Shown piece by piece: positions 37,492 through 47,219 of a DNA stretch of 64,000 bases. The translations under genes and the position numbers were made by a program. Numbering within the stretch: the stretch's first letter is position 1; each line of letters begins with the position of its first letter. Origin of the DNA: Stratiolaelaps scimitus (taxonomy: Eukaryota > Arthropoda > Arachnida > Mesostigmata > Laelapidae); contig JABWDB010000004.1 in assembly GCA_019614645.1 (NCBI GenBank), forward strand, positions 10,602,001 through 10,666,000, given 5' to 3'. The notes beneath the pieces were generated by a model. It saw nothing but the letters and a program-made list of their open reading frames with translations, did not search any database and had not been told where the DNA came from.

Positions 37492-40420
37492 GGTTCTACA
37501 GGTTAACCTGAACAGGGCCCGGCTGGCACATGATCTACTTGAGGCAACAGCCACGAGGCTTCAAGTGGATATGTGTTTGGTCACAGAACCCAATGTGAAG
37601 CTGGCCAAGAAGAAAGGCTGGCTCTTAGACGAGCGAGAAGATGCGGCTGTCTGGATAGTGGACAGAAGCATGACAATAGAAGAACAGGGAAGAGGTGACG
37701 GCTTTGCCTGGGTAAAAACGGGGGGAACGACAGTGTTCAGCTGTTACTTCTCCCCGAATAGATCCCTGCAGGAGTTCACCAATTTCCTGTCCAAAATTGA
37801 GAACGTGATGCACCAAGGCGGAAAGTTCGTCGTCACCGGTGACTTCAACGCGGCGGCAACGGAATGGGGGAGCAGGGCCACAAACCCGAGGGGATGGGAG
37901 CTGCTCGAATGGGCGGCTACAGCAGACCTGGAGTTGGCAAACGACGGGCTAACACCTACTTTCTCCAGGAGGGGACAGACGGCATTCATCGACCTGACGC
38001 TTTATTCTGGAGGGGTGGAGGTAACAGACTGGGTGGCGATGGACGATGAGGAATCCCTCAGCGACCACCACTACATCAGCTTCGACTTGTCTCTGCAGCG
38101 GGCCCCCCAACAACAGCAGCGGCGACAGTGGCTAGCCAAACGGCTTGACAAAGACAAGCTTAGACAAGCTACCCGAAGATGGTGCGAAGCGCATGAGGAC
38201 GAACGAACAGAGGGGAACCTCATAAAGATCCTCGAGAAAGCGTGCGAGGAAGCAGCACCAGTGACACACTCGGCGGGCCGCAACCGGAGGCCGAAATACT
38301 GGTGGACGAGGGAAATAGGAAGAGCACGACGGGAATGCAACACTGTAAGAAGAATCTACACAAGACAACGGAGGGAGACTACCCGAGGAGGTACACCACC
38401 CCCGATAGAACAAGAATACAAGCTGAGGAAACACGAATATGAGCTCCTAATACGGAGAAGCAAAGAAAGTAAATGGAGAGAACTAACCGAGCAGGTAGAG
38501 ACAAATGTATGGGGAGACGCGTACAAAATTGTCATGAAGAGGTTTGGCGCGGCCCCTCCCAAGATGGCGAGGGAACAGGGAATGAGGGCCATCCGGCACC
38601 TCTTTCCTACCCATCAACCCAGGCTGCAGCAAGACGACCATGACACGTCGCCGCCACCCACTGTTACAGAAGAGGAGGTACGCGAAGCTGGGGAACGCAT
38701 CGCCGCCCGTAAAGCGGGAGGCCCGGATGGTATTCCCCCAGAAGCGATCAAAGCCTTGATCAAAGAGAGACCGGACTACTTCGCCACGATTGTAAATAAG
38801 CTTCTGACAGAGAGGTCCTTTCCTACCCAGTGGAAGTCGGCCAAGCTAGTACTACTAGCGAAACCGGGTAAGCCGTTGGACTCCCCCTCGGCTTACCGAC
38901 CTCTCTGCCTGCTTAGCGTCGTGGCGAAGGCGTTTGAGGCAGTGATAGCGAGACGGCTAGTGACCGAACTGGAGGAGGGCAACCTCCTCTCGGACGCCCA
39001 ACATGGTTTCAGGAAGAGACGATCGACGCAGACCGCTCTGGAAAGCGTAATGAGACTGGCGCAAGAGGAGAGAGAAAGAACGCCGAGGACAAGGAAATTT
39101 TGTCTTGCGGTGCTCTTAGACGTGAAGAACGCCTTCAACTCCATCCCCTGGAGCACGGTGTGCGAAGCGCTGGAGAGAAAGGGAGTGTCGCGATACCTCC
39201 AGGAGGTGATCAACAGCTACCTCAGCGAACGGAGGATCAACTGGGACGGAGCAGAGCACGAAATGACGGCGGGCGTACCACAGGGATCGGTCTTAGGGCC
39301 GATACTGTGGAACGTGGCCTACGACGACGTGCTGAGGCTAGACTACCCAGAAGAGGTCACACCGGTGGCGTATGCAGACGACCTGGTGCTCATTATCAAG
39401 GACAAAAAGGAAAGCGACATTAAAAGGAAGGCGAACGAGGCCATCGCCCAGGTGGAAGCTTGGATGACCGCCCACGGGCTTCGCCTCGCACCGGAAAAGA
39501 CAGAGGCCATCTTCCTAATAGGGAGGAAACGGCTGAATGTCCCCATGGCCCTGATGCACGGGACCCAAGTGGTCACCCCGAAGAAGGAGGTAAAGTATCT
39601 GGGGGTCATGCTGGACCAAGGCATGACCTTTAGTGCTCACATACGATATGCCACCAAGAAGGCGGAGCAGGCGGCAACAAACCTCTGCCGGCTCATGCCG
39701 AGAACACGGGGTGCCAGCGAGGGGAAAAGGCGTCTGTTGGCAACCGTTGCAGAATCGGTGGTGCTCTACGCATCGCCGGTTTGGCGACAGGCGCTGAAGA
39801 AAAAGTGTAACGTGAAAGCGCTAAGAAAAACGCAGCGTGTCCTGGCACTGCGCGTGTGCCGTGCATACAGGACCACGGCCACCCTCACGGCCCTGGTCCT
39901 GAGCCGGATGGTCCCCTGGGACCTGAAGGTAGAAGAAAGGGCCAAGTTGGGCAGAGACCTCAATACCGGCCCAGTCGCTGTAAGAGAGGAAAGCATCAGA
40001 GAGATGCAAGCAGAGTGGGAGCAGGGAGGGACGTCGAGGTGGACCAAGTCCATCATCCGCGACCTAAGCGGGTGGTTCCACCGAGAACATGGTGAAACCA
40101 CTTACAGACTTACCCAGTTGCTCGGCGGGCACGGGTGTTTTGCGAAATACCTTCATAAATTTAAGAAGGTAGAATCGCCGTTTTGTGTCCACTGCGACAG
40201 CGGGGCAGAGGACGACGCAGAACAAACACTGCTGAAGTGTGAAGCGTTCCAAGAGGAAAGACTCAAGATGGAGCGGAAGATAGAAGACAAAGTAACCACT
40301 CAGAACTTAGTACAGCACATGCTGCAGAGTGCAGAAAAGTGGGAAGCAGTGCAAGAGTTTGCAGAGGAGGCCATCTCGCGCAAGGAGCGTGCGGAGATGG
40401 CCCGGCAAGGGCGTTCGTAG
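37484..40420 (+). CDS. R1-clade ORF2 polyprotein (APE endonuclease + reverse transcriptase)
   Basis: The 978-aa product nicks target DNA and primes reverse transcription there. The endonuclease is in residues 1 to about 215: VLQVNLNRA at the start, TEP for the catalytic Glu, GDFNA at about 119-123 and SDHH at about 193-196. In the RT, YRPLCLLS, GFRKRRST, LDVKNAFNS (motif A Asp near 546), GVPQGSVLGP and YADD (about 630) are all intact. The C-terminal finger reads CVHC at about 901, then DDAEQTLLKC, with Gln where R1 elements usually have His. I chose ATG 37484, which overlaps the ORF1 stop by 8 nt (ATGATTAA); an upstream open frame exists but lacks an ATG in good context. Overlap of this kind is known to support termination-reinitiation in some R1-clade elements. 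Confidence 0.94.
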   Translation: MIKVLQVNLNRARLAHDLLEATATRLQVDMCLVTEPNVKLAKKKGWLLDEREDAAVWIVDRSMTIEEQGRGDGFAWVKTGGTTVFSCYFSPNRSLQEFTNFLSKIENVMHQGGKFVVTGDFNAAATEWGSRATNPRGWELLEWAATADLELANDGLTPTFSRRGQTAFIDLTLYSGGVEVTDWVAMDDEESLSDHHYISFDLSLQRAPQQQQRRQWLAKRLDKDKLRQATRRWCEAHEDERTEGNLIKILEKACEEAAPVTHSAGRNRRPKYWWTREIGRARRECNTVRRIYTRQRRETTRGGTPPPIEQEYKLRKHEYELLIRRSKESKWRELTEQVETNVWGDAYKIVMKRFGAAPPKMAREQGMRAIRHLFPTHQPRLQQDDHDTSPPPTVTEEEVREAGERIAARKAGGPDGIPPEAIKALIKERPDYFATIVNKLLTERSFPTQWKSAKLVLLAKPGKPLDSPSAYRPLCLLSVVAKAFEAVIARRLVTELEEGNLLSDAQHGFRKRRSTQTALESVMRLAQEERERTPRTRKFCLAVLLDVKNAFNSIPWSTVCEALERKGVSRYLQEVINSYLSERRINWDGAEHEMTAGVPQGSVLGPILWNVAYDDVLRLDYPEEVTPVAYADDLVLIIKDKKESDIKRKANEAIAQVEAWMTAHGLRLAPEKTEAIFLIGRKRLNVPMALMHGTQVVTPKKEVKYLGVMLDQGMTFSAHIRYATKKAEQAATNLCRLMPRTRGASEGKRRLLATVAESVVLYASPVWRQALKKKCNVKALRKTQRVLALRVCRAYRTTATLTALVLSRMVPWDLKVEERAKLGRDLNTGPVAVREESIREMQAEWEQGGTSRWTKSIIRDLSGWFHREHGETTYRLTQLLGGHGCFAKYLHKFKKVESPFCVHCDSGAEDDAEQTLLKCEAFQEERLKMERKIEDKVTTQNLVQHMLQSAEKWEAVQEFAEEAISRKERAEMARQGRS

Positions 40421-40442
40421 AAAGAAAAGAAGAACACAGCCA

Positions 40443-40517
40443 AAAATTACGAAGTAATCATGTACATGTTCCGTAATTTTGTCTTAATAAACTTGCCACC
40501 CACAAGGTCGTGGGTGG
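40443..40517 (+). promoter_or_regulatory. 3' UTR stem-loops of the R1-clade element
   Basis: There are two perfect stems. AAAATTACG (40443-40451) pairs with CGTAATTTT (40472-40480). CCACCCAC (40496-40503) pairs with GTGGGTGG (40510-40517) over a 6-nt AAGGTC loop. The second stands 3 nt before the poly(A). Position and stability suggest a recognition structure for the element's own RT; this role is inferred. Confidence 0.6.
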
Positions 40518-40537
40518 TCAAAAAAAAAAAAAAAAAA

Positions 40538-40551
40538 AGACCACGATGCTT
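40538..40551. repeat. Target-site duplication, 3' copy
   Basis: AGACCACGATGCTT, identical to 34958-34971. The leading A could belong to the poly(A), so the duplication is 13-14 bp. Confidence 0.9.
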
Positions 40552-40594
40552 CGTTACTGTCGGAGGTGGCTTCTTCCTGTTATTAGTTTTGTTT

Positions 40595-41340
40595 GTGAAT
40601 CCTACGTCAATAATGCTGCCTGATATCCTTATATACGAGGTGCCTACTAGAGATTCTAATACATGATACAATCTGATACTGATATGCTTTTCAGGTAGAG
40701 CAACGTATACCGATAATATGCTAGCGTAAGCTGAAAGCACCGTGATACGGAATCGATTGTTAAGAATTATTGCCATGTATTTTCAGCAACTTGAGTTTTA
40801 CAGCGTGTATCTGCACATTTAACTTCTATCAATCTACTGTGTGGTTGGCCTATCTCGCGTTGAGATCTCACAGTCAAGACGCGTTTTGTGATCAGAAAAT
40901 ATTTTGGGCTCAAGTGATACCTGAAGTTCACATGACGCGTGTCATATGATCAGCAAGATGCAGGCCCTAGATAAACGCGGTTTTTACCCTGGAATTTGTG
41001 ATCACCATTTAGAACATGATAATCTAACGTACCCCTGGAGAATTTTTGCTTATTGGCTAGCGACTACCTGTAATGCGAGTAACTAAGTCTACTCATTCTC
41101 TATCTTGAACTTGTAGTTGTATTTTAAAAATAGTTACTGATTTGGTTCGGTATTGTCGTTTTTAAAAAAACTATTAGACCTGCCAAAGCCGGACAGGCAT
41201 CTCATATAAAGTGCTGAATAATGGGTATTATACATAAAATTATAGTATACGTGACGGCATGCGCTAAACTTTATTGTTGACGTTCGCTTTTGGGTGAAAT
41301 CTCTCAGAAAAGCAACGGCTCTGACAGTCGGAGCCACCCA
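40595..41340 (-). pseudogene. Relic of a second gene C: 3' flank and poly(A) signal only
   Basis: The stretch matches 28720-29290, the downstream flank of gene C, including the minus-strand AATAAA (here 41270-41275). Similarity ends within a few bases of where the stop codon and coding exon of gene C would lie. Sequence beyond 41340 does not match either exon. The coding part of a C2 gene was probably deleted after the array duplicated. Confidence 0.6.
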
Positions 41341-41935
41341 TAAATCGAGTATGTCTACATACACGGGGCTTTCTACATACATCCTATTGACCACAGTAGT
41401 AGTTCACGCAGGGGAAGCGAACAGAGGTCCTAGAGAGTTGGTTTGGGAAGAGAGAGAGAGAAGGGAAGCAGCTGAAAGTCAGCTGATCACGTCATGTGCA
41501 GTACGGCAAGGAGGATGTGTGCTTCTCGTGACTGGAATAGTACACACCCCACCGCCCCCTTACTGAAGGAACACTCTAAGCGATACCCGGGAAGGGCGGT
41601 GTTGTTGAACATCGTCAACAGTGTCACAATGGGGGCGGTTACCGCGTTGTCATGCATTAGCATGGACCCCCCCCCAACGGTTTCGTAACCGTATCTTATT
41701 AATTTATTGTGATAGTGTAGCAAGCTAGTTTATGTTTGGTTTATTTTTGACGAGAACTTCAAAATTGCAGCTCCATGAATAAATATTTGCATTGAATCGC
41801 TGGTTATTCCAATTCAAACTGTAGCCCCTTCAGATGAAACCTTTCAAATCCTCTAGCCCCTTATTATCACTACTCAAAAGTGATTTCCTGCATCCCTCGT
41901 CTAGACCATCTCACCGTCACCTTCTATGGAGTTAA
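41341..41935. other. Unique spacer, no supported gene
   Basis: No match to the first array and no coherent splice or domain signal. A C-run near 41670 and a purine-rich patch near 41450 are the only notable features. Confidence 0.4.
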
Positions 41936-42386
41936 TTGATTGTATTAATGAGAAACCCTTATCTCAGCAACCCTCAGCAGTTTGCACGGTACACTTGCGT
42001 ACACTCTTACTAATATTATAAATGTTCTTCGTCTGCGAGTGAGTCGGTGTGTTCTCTGTGTAACAAATACACGGGACGGTGATCGTTAAGGGGTGATCTA
42101 AAAGTGTGATGATTATGATAACAGAGTTGCACAATTTCGGTGTACTAATCGTAGCTAGGTTTACAATAGAATAATCGATCCGAATTATATGTAAATTCAT
42201 TAAAAAAAAACAAGTCGCTTCCAAGATAGAACAGTCCAAATAGCTGCTAAAGATCACTTAATAAATAAAAACAGCACTCGCACACGATACAGCACGCATT
42301 TTTAATGGCCAGAAGTTGCTATAGTATTATTAGATATCTTAAAGGTTCCTCCAACCAGCTTGCGTCGTCGACGGTCATAGACCACT

Positions 42387-42782
42387 TCACGATTTGATCG
42401 GGCATCCCAGTTCCTCTCGGACACACGTTGAATTCAGTACGTTCATTCCAGGCAAGCACGCACAAGGCGCAACAAGGCATTGTACAGTACGGGTACAGTA
42501 GTGGCACTTGAAGTAGATCCGTATAAACTCGGCGGTACCTATAATAAAACATATCGTTGAAAAACAATGTGTTTGTTCGTAAATACCAGTGGACGACTTT
42601 ACTCTATTACACAATAACTAAAGGATGCATATGTATAAATATGACTCCGTGGTAGCTTGGTTACGCCTTAGATCACCGTAAAGATTGGGTCATTTACCTG
42701 GCGACATCGTTGGCTCAGTTGTCGTTGAGAGCGCTAGGCCGAAAAGGTAGACAACAGCGAAACAGAACACGCGGAGTTGCAT
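42387..42782 (-). CDS. Secreted seven-cysteine protein A2
   Basis: Two exons: 42782-42698 (ATG, 85 nt) and 42538-42387 (TGA), with a phase-1 intron of only 159 bp, acceptor TTTTATTATAG. The product is 78 aa, with a signal peptide starting MQLRVFCFAVVYLF. Cysteines are C-x2-C-x5-C-x4-C-x-C-x10-C-x6-C, and NST precedes cysteine 6. It differs from A1 by scattered replacements between cysteines 1 and 5 and a two-residue longer loop before cysteine 6. From that loop to the stop the two exons are identical. The conserved upstream element is at 42888-42903. Function as for A1: a secreted disulphide-rich protein, evasin-like only by spacing. Confidence 0.75.
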
Positions 42783-42887
42783 AGCGACTGAAGGTCTACG
42801 CAGGTAAAATAACACTTGAAACAACACCAACCCGGTCCGCGAGCAGTCTGACGTTGCTCTCGGTCTGGGAGCTACACGTAACTACGC

Positions 42888-42903
42888 CCTGCGCAGCTGC
42901 AGG
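42888..42903 (-). promoter_or_regulatory. Conserved upstream element of gene A2
   Basis: The same CCTGCGCAGCTGCAGG block as at 27343 and 30357, about 106 bp upstream of the A2 start codon. Confidence 0.4.
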
Positions 42904-44104
42904 CTGAAATGTTTATCGAATTTGGGCCAGGCGGCGTTGACATTAGCAGGTGTGATTCCACCTCTTTGTTTTCATCTACGGGCAGTATTACTATGCGTCA
43001 CTTAAAACCAGGCCTTGCCACGTCAGCTGAGTTTCTCCTAGCTATCTTGTACAATGATCTGAGAGTACGTCCTAATTATGTCGATAATCTGCAAACGTTA
43101 TGGAATCGAAGGATCCTCACAATGGATAGAGTCTGCTCTAAGAATTCCTTGAACAAATTGGCGGCGCATGAACGTAGTGAAAGGCCTTCCTACAAACTGC
43201 AGACACAACGCAATAGGGCTTCACACTACTTCTAGCACCTCAACGATAAAGAAAAAAAGAAGTGACTTGGACCTCCCTTCTTTGAATGACAACCTTTATT
43301 TTCGCCCCACGCCCGAACTTCCTTTCGTTCCCTGAGGTTCTTCACCATGTCCGCAAATGTCCGGCGTTCTCATAAGATCATTTCCGTTCCCGGCATGTCC
43401 TTTGAGTTTTGGAACACCTCGAGCTCTTCTGCGACCTCAGTATTTTGGCAGCACTGCTGTAGAAACCACCAGATCATCCCCGACCTTGCTTCCCTCTGGA
43501 GATAGAAAAGGGGAATTCTCTGGTAGCCCATCTCCATCATGCCGACTTCAAGGACACGATATCCCTCACCCTCGGTTCAGTGTGCTCCTTCAGTCGTTAT
43601 GGCTCCCACAGACCCCCGCTATAGACTGCGACCCCCCCGTCCCCCAGTCGAAGTGCCCCTGGCGCGTGTGGGAACTCCTTCAGCAGGCTTTCGTCTGGGT
43701 CCGCCCCTCTTTCCACCACCACTCGCCTTACGACCCTTGGTGTGAGTATCGACTGCTCCGTCCCACCAGTCTCTGGATCAATGTCGATAGCCATTCCCTC
43801 CTAATGAGCTGGAGTCAGTTTGCCGGGGTGTTTGCTCCGTCGATTTCTCTGGTCATGGCATCGTCCCGCTCCCCATCTTGCTCTGCCTCCGAGCAGGTGC
43901 AACAACCGATTCTCGCAACCTTTTTTTGAGAGAAGGAAATTTATTTCAAATGCACGTACACAACCAGAGACCTTCCAATACCCATACAATATTGTGAAAT
44001 GGACGCTTTCGCAGAACGGGCCGAAGCTGTCAAGTCGAAGCTGTCTCCACGTAAATATCTTCGCTGTCGAAGTACTAAAAACAGCACAAAACTGGATTTT
44101 TTAT

Positions 44105-46200
44105 CCTGATTTTGTTCAAAGAAACGGATACGATGTAACTCGCACCTACAGTTTGGACACAAAGAAACCTAACCTATCCATAAATAACTGTTTATGCCTA
44201 AAATGGTCACGAAGCTGTCACTGAGGAGAGAGTTATTATTCCTCTTATTGTGACCAAGTACTGTTGCCTACATACTTATTTGTGAATCGTTAATTATGTA
44301 TATCCTCATATAAAAATAAATGTTCATTGCAACGAGTTCTCCGATTACCGTATTGAGCAGAAGCCGAGATGGTGCAAGGTGAGAATGATTGACGATCTGA
44401 GGTATCTGAATATCTGACCTCTAGAGTCGGAACCTCTAGAGTCTCGAGATTTTTTATCAAAACGTCTAAACGACCTCGGCCATAGTAAAATAGACAGCGC
44501 CTACAATAAATTGGGGCTGCACATCGATTCGATTCTTGCTGACTCTTACAAATGCTATCTGTGTACGAAAACATTTGCTAGTAAGTATACATACTTACTT
44601 AATATGCAAATAAGTCAGCCAGGACGGCTAAATCATCATTAGAACTAACTAAGCCGTAATCGATACTAGTCCGATTGCTACTTTACCATGGCAATATTTT
44701 TTTTATTAAACAAGGGACTTCCATTTAAGGGATATAAAACGAAACACAGGGCGGTACGTGATTGAATTATGTTTATTCGAAGACATCACATCATCGCTCA
44801 AAGAGGCGACCTCTCAAAACGTAGATTGCTGGTTGTCGCAGTTATCAGGGGCCTTCAGTCACGGTGCATCCCAGCGACTCTTTCACACATGCTGTAAGGT
44901 CACAGCATAGCAACGGTTCAGCGCATCTATTGTAGGTGCAGATTTTGACGCATTTCTCGATAGCGTCGTCTAGTGCGGGATCTGTGTAAATCGCATTAAA
45001 ATCATATACGATACGTTTGATGTTATCGCACACATATACACACTAATCAGGTAAAACGCCTTAGTGCATAAGTGTATGGTCGAGGAAATCTTTATCGCAG
45101 CAGCGCGATTTTTAGAGGATAATGAACGAAACGACCAACATTATATTTAATATTCATTCTTATCCTGATCATTTTACAATAAAATAGATTTCTTTGCACA
45201 GGTCTATCATTAGCGACGAAACCGTGGATGCCAGACCTAAGATAATACAAACCCATACTTGTAGGTATATTATTACACGAATGTAAATGTATGCAAGTCA
45301 ACTAAAGTAACTGTGAAACTCATTTTTGCAAAATATACAAAATATCCGCGACATACATTTCACATGTTTTATGTCAAATGGGATTAAGTTTATATGAAAA
45401 ATAATTTAGACCATGCTACTTACCAGACGGCGTTGTATTTTGACCGAGAACTGAGAATACTAAACCAAATAAACAAAGAATTGTCAGGCGGTAGCTGCGG
45501 GTCGACATTGTTCAAATTGTTTGCGTAACAAGAGGAGATGAACCAATTGTCAGTGTGCAGTTTGTGTCCAACGCAACTTGTGGCCTGAGAGCCTGGCCGC
45601 CGCTATGATCTAGGACTTCTGCTTTTGCAAACTGCATATGTTGTTACCACTAGGCAGGTAGACTGGCTGGCTGGTTGGCCAGACCTAGAAAGTGTACATC
45701 ATGACGACCAGGTGGCGTTGCAGCAGATGCCCGTTTCAGTCCTGTCATCATCTTGGGTGAGGGGGACGCAGAATTTGTGACAATCTCTTGTGTATTTACA
45801 TTATTTTATTCAATTATAAAAATGGGCGACAATTGTATCCGCTGAACGTGCAATTCGTCTAAAAACACCTTGCATATTTTCGTTCCTATTTGCTTTTTAA
45901 TCAAACATAGTTAGATATTGGTGCTAAATAGCTGATTGCAACATGTGGACTCAATACGATGTACGATTATTAATATTAATTATAGTGGAGCAAAAGACAA
46001 AACGTGCGGTTTAACCGCCAATGCAGAAACATCGCATTTAATTAACTGCACCTATAAAACTTGTAGCAAAACCACGATATATTGACGCTAATGGGCATCT
46101 CGGGTACTTGATCTCATCTCGACGTATTGGTAATATAAATTACATTAAGTCCGAATTTCTGTAACGCTATATTTTCCGGCTCGTTTTTTTTATCAAAGTC
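44105..46200. repeat. Duplicated block B, copy 2 (partner 30975-32710)
   Basis: The block contains gene B2. Extra sequence at about 44368-44553 and about 45800-45875 is absent from copy 1. The identity is visibly high in the intron and 5' exon. Confidence 0.85.
44845..45508 (-). CDS. Secreted seven-cysteine protein B2
   Basis: Two exons: 45508-45424 (ATG, 85 nt, donor GTAAGT) and 44981-44845 (TGA, acceptor TTTACACAG), with a phase-1 intron of 442 bp. The product is 73 aa. The signal-peptide exon differs from B1 at a single base (Ser to Asn near its end). The mature exon keeps all seven cysteines (C-x3-C-x4-C-x5-CC-x4-C-x6-C) and the DLTACVKE stretch but carries about 13 amino-acid changes in 45 codons. 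The minus-strand AATAAA is at 44772-44777. It is secreted, target unknown. Confidence 0.75.
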
Positions 46201-46204
46201 AGCC

Positions 46205-46450
46205 CTTCAAGGAGAAAACACAATTTCAGATATTCGGACCGCGAGCCCCTTCGGAGACATCCTGGCATACAACATTGTGAAACGGAAACCTTCACAGAAC
46301 GGGCCAAAGCTGTCAAGCCGAAACTGCTGATGTGCTAAAAGCAGCATTAACCTGGACGTCTATCATCAAGCATTTCTGCAATGTAGCTTGACTAATTCGA
46401 GTTCTCCTGTGTCTATTGTGATGGTTTGCAATTAGAAGACCGTCTTTGTC
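46205..46450. repeat. Interspersed sequence, copy 4 (diverged)
   Basis: CATTGTGAAACGGAAACC, CAGAACGGGCCAAAGCTGTC and the stretch around AAGCATTTCTGCAATGTA match the 28.4-28.6-kb segment, with a central deletion. Confidence 0.55.
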
Positions 46451-46579
46451 CAACCATCGCGACATGCGATAATAAGTGCACATGAGGCGTGTCGTATTAT
46501 CAACAAGGTAGGAGACGAAAAGAACAGCTCTATTAGGGTCGATTATTTGACGAGACGACTCGAATCATATAGCAAAGAC

Positions 46580-46639
46580 CCGGGCATGACTCTCAGCCAA
46601 CAGTCAACGTGCACGGTACTGCTTTCGGCATTGCTTGAT
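46580..46639. repeat. Second copy of the 16759-16812 repeat
   Basis: CACGGTACTGCTTTCGGCAT and its flanks match 16793-16812 and neighbours, with few differences across about 55 bp. It is part of an interspersed family, possibly a SINE body. Confidence 0.6.
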
Positions 46640-46886
46640 ACAGAGCAAAGGGCCGCGTTACAGTAAGTAAGGGATTACTGGAACCCGGGTTTTTACTATG
46701 GGAGACAGCCGCTTTAAAGATTCGAATCAAACAACTATTTAAGAAGATACAGCAACCGATGGCGCAAAGAGTCTGCCGAGCTACGACGGGGACCTTACAT
46801 ACCCACTCGCGCAACCCCTCACAGGGCACGGAAAATTGGAATAGTACAGACACAGAATCGGGAAAGTAAGCTAGCCAACCTGCCGA

Positions 46887-47219
46887 ATGTGGCCCTCAGC
46901 GGAGGAGGATGACGCCCTGCATACGTTTGGTAGGCGAACCGTGTTCACGGAAGAGAGACTGGCACTCGCACGAAATCTCGGACACGCAACCGGAGAGATG
47001 ACGGTCATAAAAATAGATGCAGCCCTCCTTAGGGACCGGCCATCTTTCGAGCTAGTTAAAAACTTGGCCGCTGAGGTCAGGAGGAAAAAAAGCCAAGGAC
47101 CTCGCCGCCCGTCACCGAGCTTCGTAATAGCAAGTAACCTCAAAGATTCCGAAGAAATGTCTCTGACCGTCGGTCCCGGGATCAAAATGAACTCGTATTT
47201 TCTCAATAACAAAAGGTAA
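46887..47219 (+). CDS. Unclassified 110-codon open frame, possibly transposon-derived
   Basis: The frame opens at ATG 46887 and runs to TAA at 47217-47219. The predicted protein starts MWPSAEEDDALHTFGRRTVF and is rich in Glu, Arg and Leu. FGRRTVFTEERLALARNL is loosely like the N-terminal helical region of pogo-type transposases, but that is a weak impression. It lies among repeat fragments, upstream of no recognisable partner. It may be a decayed transposon piece or chance. Confidence 0.25.
   Translation: MWPSAEEDDALHTFGRRTVFTEERLALARNLGHATGEMTVIKIDAALLRDRPSFELVKNLAAEVRRKKSQGPRRPSPSFVIASNLKDSEEMSLTVGPGIKMNSYFLNNKR

Larger units (their letters stand above)
34972..40537 (+). mobile_element. 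Complete R1-clade non-LTR retrotransposon
   Basis: The element is 5.57 kb: 5' UTR of about 195 nt (GC-rich), ORF1 gag-like (35167-37491), ORF2 endonuclease/RT (37484-40420), a short 3' UTR with two stem-loops and AATAAA (40486-40491), then about 18 A. It is bounded by a perfect 14-bp target duplication. Both ORFs are open, so it is probably young and may be competent for retrotransposition. R1-clade membership rests on the ORF layout, three zinc knuckles in ORF1, an APE-type endonuclease at the ORF2 N-terminus and the sequence around the RT motifs. It is not in 28S rDNA; the target is unique-looking sequence next to a duplicated block. Confidence 0.93.
41936..44096. repeat. Duplicated block A, copy 2 (partner 25863-28556)
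   Basis: Collinear with block A copy 1 but without the intron insertion. It contains gene A2 and about 1.3 kb upstream of it. Its right end abuts block B copy 2 directly at about 44100, whereas in copy 1 gene C and a retroposon lie between A and B. Confidence 0.85.
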
